This document shows positions 40,265 through 43,054 of a stretch of DNA of 43,054 nucleotides, one piece after another. Position numbers and translations under genes: made by a program. The stretch comes from an uncultured Sutterella sp. (GTDB taxonomy: Bacteria; Pseudomonadota; Gammaproteobacteria; Burkholderiales; Burkholderiaceae_F). The stretch spans positions 1-43,054 of the forward strand of contig CAAGKD010000123.1 of assembly GCA_900770335.1 (NCBI GenBank), read 5' to 3'. How positions within the stretch are numbered: the stretch's first letter is position 1; the number at the start of each line of letters is the position of its first letter. The notes below the pieces were generated by a model. The model was not told where the DNA came from. It saw only the letters and a list, made by a program, of their open reading frames with translations, and did no database searches.

Positions 40265-41047
40265 TCAGGAGAGGATCTTGGTCCTCGTCTGATTGGTGTT
40301 CGCCTGGATCGTCTCCTGGGTCTGCATGGCCTTCTGGATCACCTCCTTGAGCGCATTGTTGAGGCTGTCAAGCTGCGCGATGAGGGAGCGCTTGAGCTCG
40401 ATGTCCGCCTCGCGGTCCTTCATCTCGGCGTCAAGCATGGTGCTCGCCATCTCCTTGGCCGAGTCAAAGATCTTGGCGGAGCCGCTGATGATGCCGGTGA
40501 CGCCCTGGATCTGGATGTTCATCGTCTGGAGCATGTTGTTGGCTCTGTTGACGGCCTCGCTCTTCGCTCCCGCGTTGGCGAGAGCGTTGGCGGCGTTCAT
40601 CGAGGAGTTGTAGCCGGAGAAGGCCCGGACGGACTGGACCGTCTGGAACGTGGAGGCGCCGATCTGGATGCCTGCGGAGACAAGCCCTAGGGCAAGGTTC
40701 ACGGCGGCCTGCGAGCGCATGGTGTCCGCTTGGTCGTGGAGCTCGTTGACGACCTTGAGGGATTCCTGGAAGCGCTGCTCGTTGTTGGCGCGGCGCTGCT
40801 CGTCCGAGACATTCCCGATGAGCTCGAGGACGCTTGCGCCGAGGGACGGAACGCCCTGCATCGAGGCGAGCCCCGCAAGTCCCGTGGGATCGGAGAGCGT
40901 CGGCAGGGAGCTCCCTGTCGCGGAGGCGGTCTTCACGGGGGGAAGCGTGTCGGCGGCGGCGGCCTTGGCGGTCGTCTGCGTTTCGGTGACGCCTGCGGCG
41001 CCGGCGAGCGGATCAAGGTTGCCGTAGAGGTTGATGGTCATTGACAT
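40265..41047 (-). CDS. sctB: Type III secretion small translocator (SctB; SseD/EspB-like)
   Basis: A 260-residue protein with a Thr/Ala-rich N-terminus, one hydrophobic segment at ~113-132 (AAVNLALGLVSAGIQIGAST) and a C-terminal amphipathic coiled coil (DSAKEMASTMLDAEMKDREADIELKRSL...IQKAMQTQETIQ). This is the layout of small translocators (SseD, EspB, YopD) that form the host-membrane pore together with SctE. ATG 41047 has AAGGA 8 nt upstream; the frame extends further but without a ribosome site. It is last in the translocon operon, 25 nt after sctE. The call rests on layout and gene order more than on a diagnostic motif. Confidence 0.75.
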   Translation of the reverse strand: MSMTINLYGNLDPLAGAAGVTETQTTAKAAAADTLPPVKTASATGSSLPTLSDPTGLAGLASMQGVPSLGASVLELIGNVSDEQRRANNEQRFQESLKVVNELHDQADTMRSQAAVNLALGLVSAGIQIGASTFQTVQSVRAFSGYNSSMNAANALANAGAKSEAVNRANNMLQTMNIQIQGVTGIISGSAKIFDSAKEMASTMLDAEMKDREADIELKRSLIAQLDSLNNALKEVIQKAMQTQETIQANTNQTRTKILS

Positions 41048-41072
41048 GATTGCAGTCCTTGAAAAGCGCGGG

Positions 41073-42071
41073 TCAGGCGGTGGCCGGGGCGGCCGTGAGG
41101 ATCGCCGTTGCGGTCTGGCCGCAGTCCTCGACGATGTCATTGATGGCGGAGATGAGATCGTCCGCGGCCTTGAGCTCCTCCTCGATGAGGTCCTCGTTCA
41201 TCTTGATGGTGTTGCGCAGGCCTTCAAGGATGGCGTCGATGTCGACCTGCTTGGCCTTGGACTGGGCGACCTGGTACTGCGCGACGGTGAGGCCGATCTG
41301 GCCGACGCCCGAGCCGATGCCCGTGACGCCCGAGGCGATGTTGGTGGCGGCCGTGGCCTTCGAGATGACGTTCAGAAGCTTGGAGGCGTCAGCCACCTTG
41401 CTCGCTGAGTTCGCGACGCCCGCGGCGCCGAAGCCCAGCGCGACCGACGTGAGTGTGATGCCGAGACTGACGCCCATGCCGAGCCATTGGGCGGCCTCGT
41501 CGCTCATGCCGCACTTCTTGCCGAGCGCAGTGAATCCTGCGGCAATGCTGTATTTGCCGTCCGACGCCAGGGACACCGCGCTGTCAATGGTGCTGACCAT
41601 GCCGACGACGCCGGCGGCGATGAGGAGCGGATTGCCGGTCATCGCGCCGGCGACGATCGTCGCGGCGGAGGCGATGGCGCCGATGACCGCGCCGATCACT
41701 TGGAAGACCTTGCAGAACTTCTGCCAGAACGACTGGTTCTTGAGCTTGTCAAGCTCCTTCTTGATCTCCTCGAGCTTCTTGGCGTTCTCGGCCTCCATGG
41801 CTTCGCCCTGGGTCTCGATGTTGTTGACCGCGGACTGGACGCCGTTGCGGCGGGCCTCGTCCGAGATCGCAGTGAGAAGCTGGTCGATGGAGACGCCGCG
41901 CATCGAGAGCGGCAGGTCCGGAAGGTCAAGGTTGTTGAGAATAGGGTCCGACGCCGTCCCTGCGGGAAGCGACCCGGAAACGGAGTCGGTCTTTGCCGCG
42001 CTCTCCGCACCGGCGACGCCCGCTGCGATCAGGGACGTGTCGGTGCTGCCGATGCTGTTGATGGAGGTCAT
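41073..42071 (-). CDS. sctE: Type III secretion large translocator (SctE; SseC/EspD/YopB-like)
   Basis: A 332-residue pore-forming translocator. The order is a Ser/Ala-rich secretion N-terminus, a coiled coil at ~85-115 (EAMEAENAKKLEEIKKELDK), a long hydrophobic hairpin at ~122-165 (VFQVIGAVIGAIASAATIVA, then LLIAAGVVGMVSTI), a second one near 197-218 (LGMGVSLGITLTSVALGFGA), and a C-terminal coiled coil. The FWQKF lead-in to the first hydrophobic block is typical of SseC/EspD. It is shorter than SseC (~480). ATG 42071 has AAGGA upstream; a GTG at 42077 overlapping the chaperone stop is the alternative. The upstream chaperone gene is probably its dedicated partner. Confidence 0.82.
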   Translation of the reverse strand: MTSINSIGSTDTSLIAAGVAGAESAAKTDSVSGSLPAGTASDPILNNLDLPDLPLSMRGVSIDQLLTAISDEARRNGVQSAVNNIETQGEAMEAENAKKLEEIKKELDKLKNQSFWQKFCKVFQVIGAVIGAIASAATIVAGAMTGNPLLIAAGVVGMVSTIDSAVSLASDGKYSIAAGFTALGKKCGMSDEAAQWLGMGVSLGITLTSVALGFGAAGVANSASKVADASKLLNVISKATAATNIASGVTGIGSGVGQIGLTVAQYQVAQSKAKQVDIDAILEGLRNTIKMNEDLIEEELKAADDLISAINDIVEDCGQTATAILTAAPATA

Positions 42072-42073
42072 TT

Positions 42074-42559
42074 TCACTCATCCTTCTCAAGCAGCGCGAG
42101 AAGCGCCTGGGCCTTCTCGTGGCACTGCACGTGGCGGGGGTCGTTCGGGTTGCCGAGCTTGAGGAGCGCGCGGATGGCGACGATGCAGTCATCCTTGCGG
42201 CCGAGCTTGAGCAGGCACCGGGCCGAGAAGAGGAAGGGCTCGGGATTCTTGAGCTGGGTCGAGATGGCGGCCATCTGGTAGGCGTCGATCGCGGCCTGAT
42301 ACTGCTCCTGAGCCTGGCGGCAGCCCGCAAGGCCCATCCAGAACCGGTAGTCCCCCGTGTTGTAGAGGCACAGCGCCTGGAAGACGATCTGGGCGTCGTG
42401 GAAGTTCCCCGAGGTGTAGAGGTTGTGTGCGAGCGCGTAGAGGTTCTCAAGGGTGTCGGGCTTCATGCCGGTCGCCTGCGCGACGGTCGCGCCCTTCATG
42501 AGACCGCTGACGAGCTTCTCGAGCTGTTCCTGGGAGAGGGGGATCTTCTTGTCTGACAT
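42074..42559 (-). CDS. Type III secretion translocator chaperone (SycD/LcrH/SscA-like, TPR)
   Basis: A 161-residue class II chaperone that keeps translocators soluble and secretion-ready in the cytoplasm. Three tetratricopeptide repeats lie at ~36-69 (LENLYALAHNLYTSGNFHDAQIVF), 70-103 (DYRFWMGLAGCRQAQEQYQAAI) and 107-140 (EPFLFSARCLLKLGRKDDCI). The length and repeat register match SycD/IpgC/SscA. It is 27 nt after the EspA-like gene and within 2 nt of the large translocator, the same position as sscA in SPI-2. Confidence 0.88.
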   Translation of the reverse strand: MSDKKIPLSQEQLEKLVSGLMKGATVAQATGMKPDTLENLYALAHNLYTSGNFHDAQIVFQALCLYNTGDYRFWMGLAGCRQAQEQYQAAIDAYQMAAISTQLKNPEPFLFSARCLLKLGRKDDCIVAIRALLKLGNPNDPRHVQCHEKAQALLALLEKDE

Positions 42560-42586
42560 TTTCTGAGTTCCGAAAGGGGTGGCGGG

Positions 42587-43054
42587 TCAGCGGCCGGTGG
42601 CGACCGCGGTGAGAACCTGGCTGGCGTTGTTGACGGCGCTGCTCGCGCCCTGGAGGTAGGAGTTGTACTGGCTGATGAAGTCCTGCAGGTAGACCATCAG
42701 GGTCTGGGTCTTGTTGCTGATCGACTCTTGATAGTTCGTGAGCGACTCGATGTTGTACGTCCACTCGTCGTAGTTGTTGGCGAGGTCGTTGCCCGTCGTG
42801 TCGTAGTCGAGGCCGCGGGCCTTCATCCAGTCGGCCATCTCCTGGGGCATCATCGACGCCTCCTTGTCCCAGGAGCAGTCGCCGGTCTTCGCCTTGCAGT
42901 CGTTCTGGAGCTTCCTCGCCTGGGAGATCATCTCGGCGACCTCGGACTGCTCCTGCTGGATGTCTTCGATCTGCTTCATGTACGTCTCGGCGGAGTTCTT
43001 GCAGATCTGGGACTGCGCGAGCTGGAGCTTGGCGAACATGAACTGGATCGAGTC
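42587..43054 (-). CDS. EspA/SseB-like type III secretion filament/translocator protein, 5' end cut by window
   Basis: The reading frame is open to the window end (DSIQFMFAKLQLAQSQI...), so the visible 155 codons are the C-terminal part only; a Met at 43039 need not be the start. The protein is helical and Gln/Asn/Ser-rich, with a QLAQSQICKNSAETYMKQIEDI segment and the end TNYQESISNKTQTLMVYLQDFISQYNSYLQGASSAVNNASQV. This resembles the C-terminal coiled coil of EspA and SseB, which build the needle extension or translocon tip filament. The call depends on this coil and on gene order (EspA/SseB-chaperone-SctE-SctB). An IpaD-like tip protein is possible but less likely. Confidence 0.65.
   Translation of the reverse strand, partial: DSIQFMFAKLQLAQSQICKNSAETYMKQIEDIQQEQSEVAEMISQARKLQNDCKAKTGDCSWDKEASMMPQEMADWMKARGLDYDTTGNDLANNYDEWTYNIESLTNYQESISNKTQTLMVYLQDFISQYNSYLQGASSAVNNASQVLTAVATGR

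Overview
The window is about 43 kb of very GC-rich DNA (roughly two-thirds G+C by eye, strong G/C preference at third codon positions), densely coding. It looks chromosomal and betaproteobacterial (Burkholderiales). The order LMW phosphatase-iscRSUA-hscBA-fdx-iscX, the recJ/rpfE-like/lolCD neighbourhood, the tRNA-Val-thrS-infC-rpmI-rplT-pheST-ihfA block and the 5S rRNA terminator all fit that group. An ACT-domain/UPF0210 gene pair, a large autotransporter-like protein and a type III secretion translocon make a gut-associated Sutterellaceae-like organism my best guess. The family-level placement is inference.

Left part (1-11.4 kb). An rRNA operon ends with a partial 5S gene and its terminator. 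Next comes a decayed IS4-superfamily transposase, then a hydroxycarboxylate dehydrogenase and two tRNA-Asn genes on the minus strand. uvrB follows, then a low-molecular-weight phosphatase and the complete Isc iron-sulfur operon (iscR-iscS-iscU-iscA-hscB-hscA-fdx-iscX). Two IscR type-1-like operators overlap a recognisable promoter ahead of iscR.

Middle part (11.4-28.6 kb). The minus strand carries prfB (with its programmed +1 frameshift), lysS and a NUDIX gene, and upstream of these an rpfE-like gene overlapping recJ. Divergently, lolC-lolD-tatD run on the plus strand, then the ACT/UPF0210 pair, an autotransporter-like gene without a visible signal peptide, and relA.

Right part (28.6-37 kb). 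Two identical tRNA-Val genes lead into thrS through an intrinsic terminator. infC appears to start at a rare AUA codon. rpmI, rplT, pheS, pheT, ihfA and a tRNA-Pro with a consensus promoter follow.

Far right (37-43 kb). This is the accessory part. A membrane-anchored sensor PP2C/SpoIIE-type phosphatase overlaps by 4 bp a gene for a Tat-signal-bearing periplasmic binding protein. Facing them on the minus strand is an operon in the order EspA/SseB-like (cut by the window edge), TPR chaperone, SseC-like large translocator, SseD-like small translocator. That is the SPI-2 gene order. A plausible but untested idea is that the phosphatase and binding protein form a signal-input module for partner-switching control of the secretion system.
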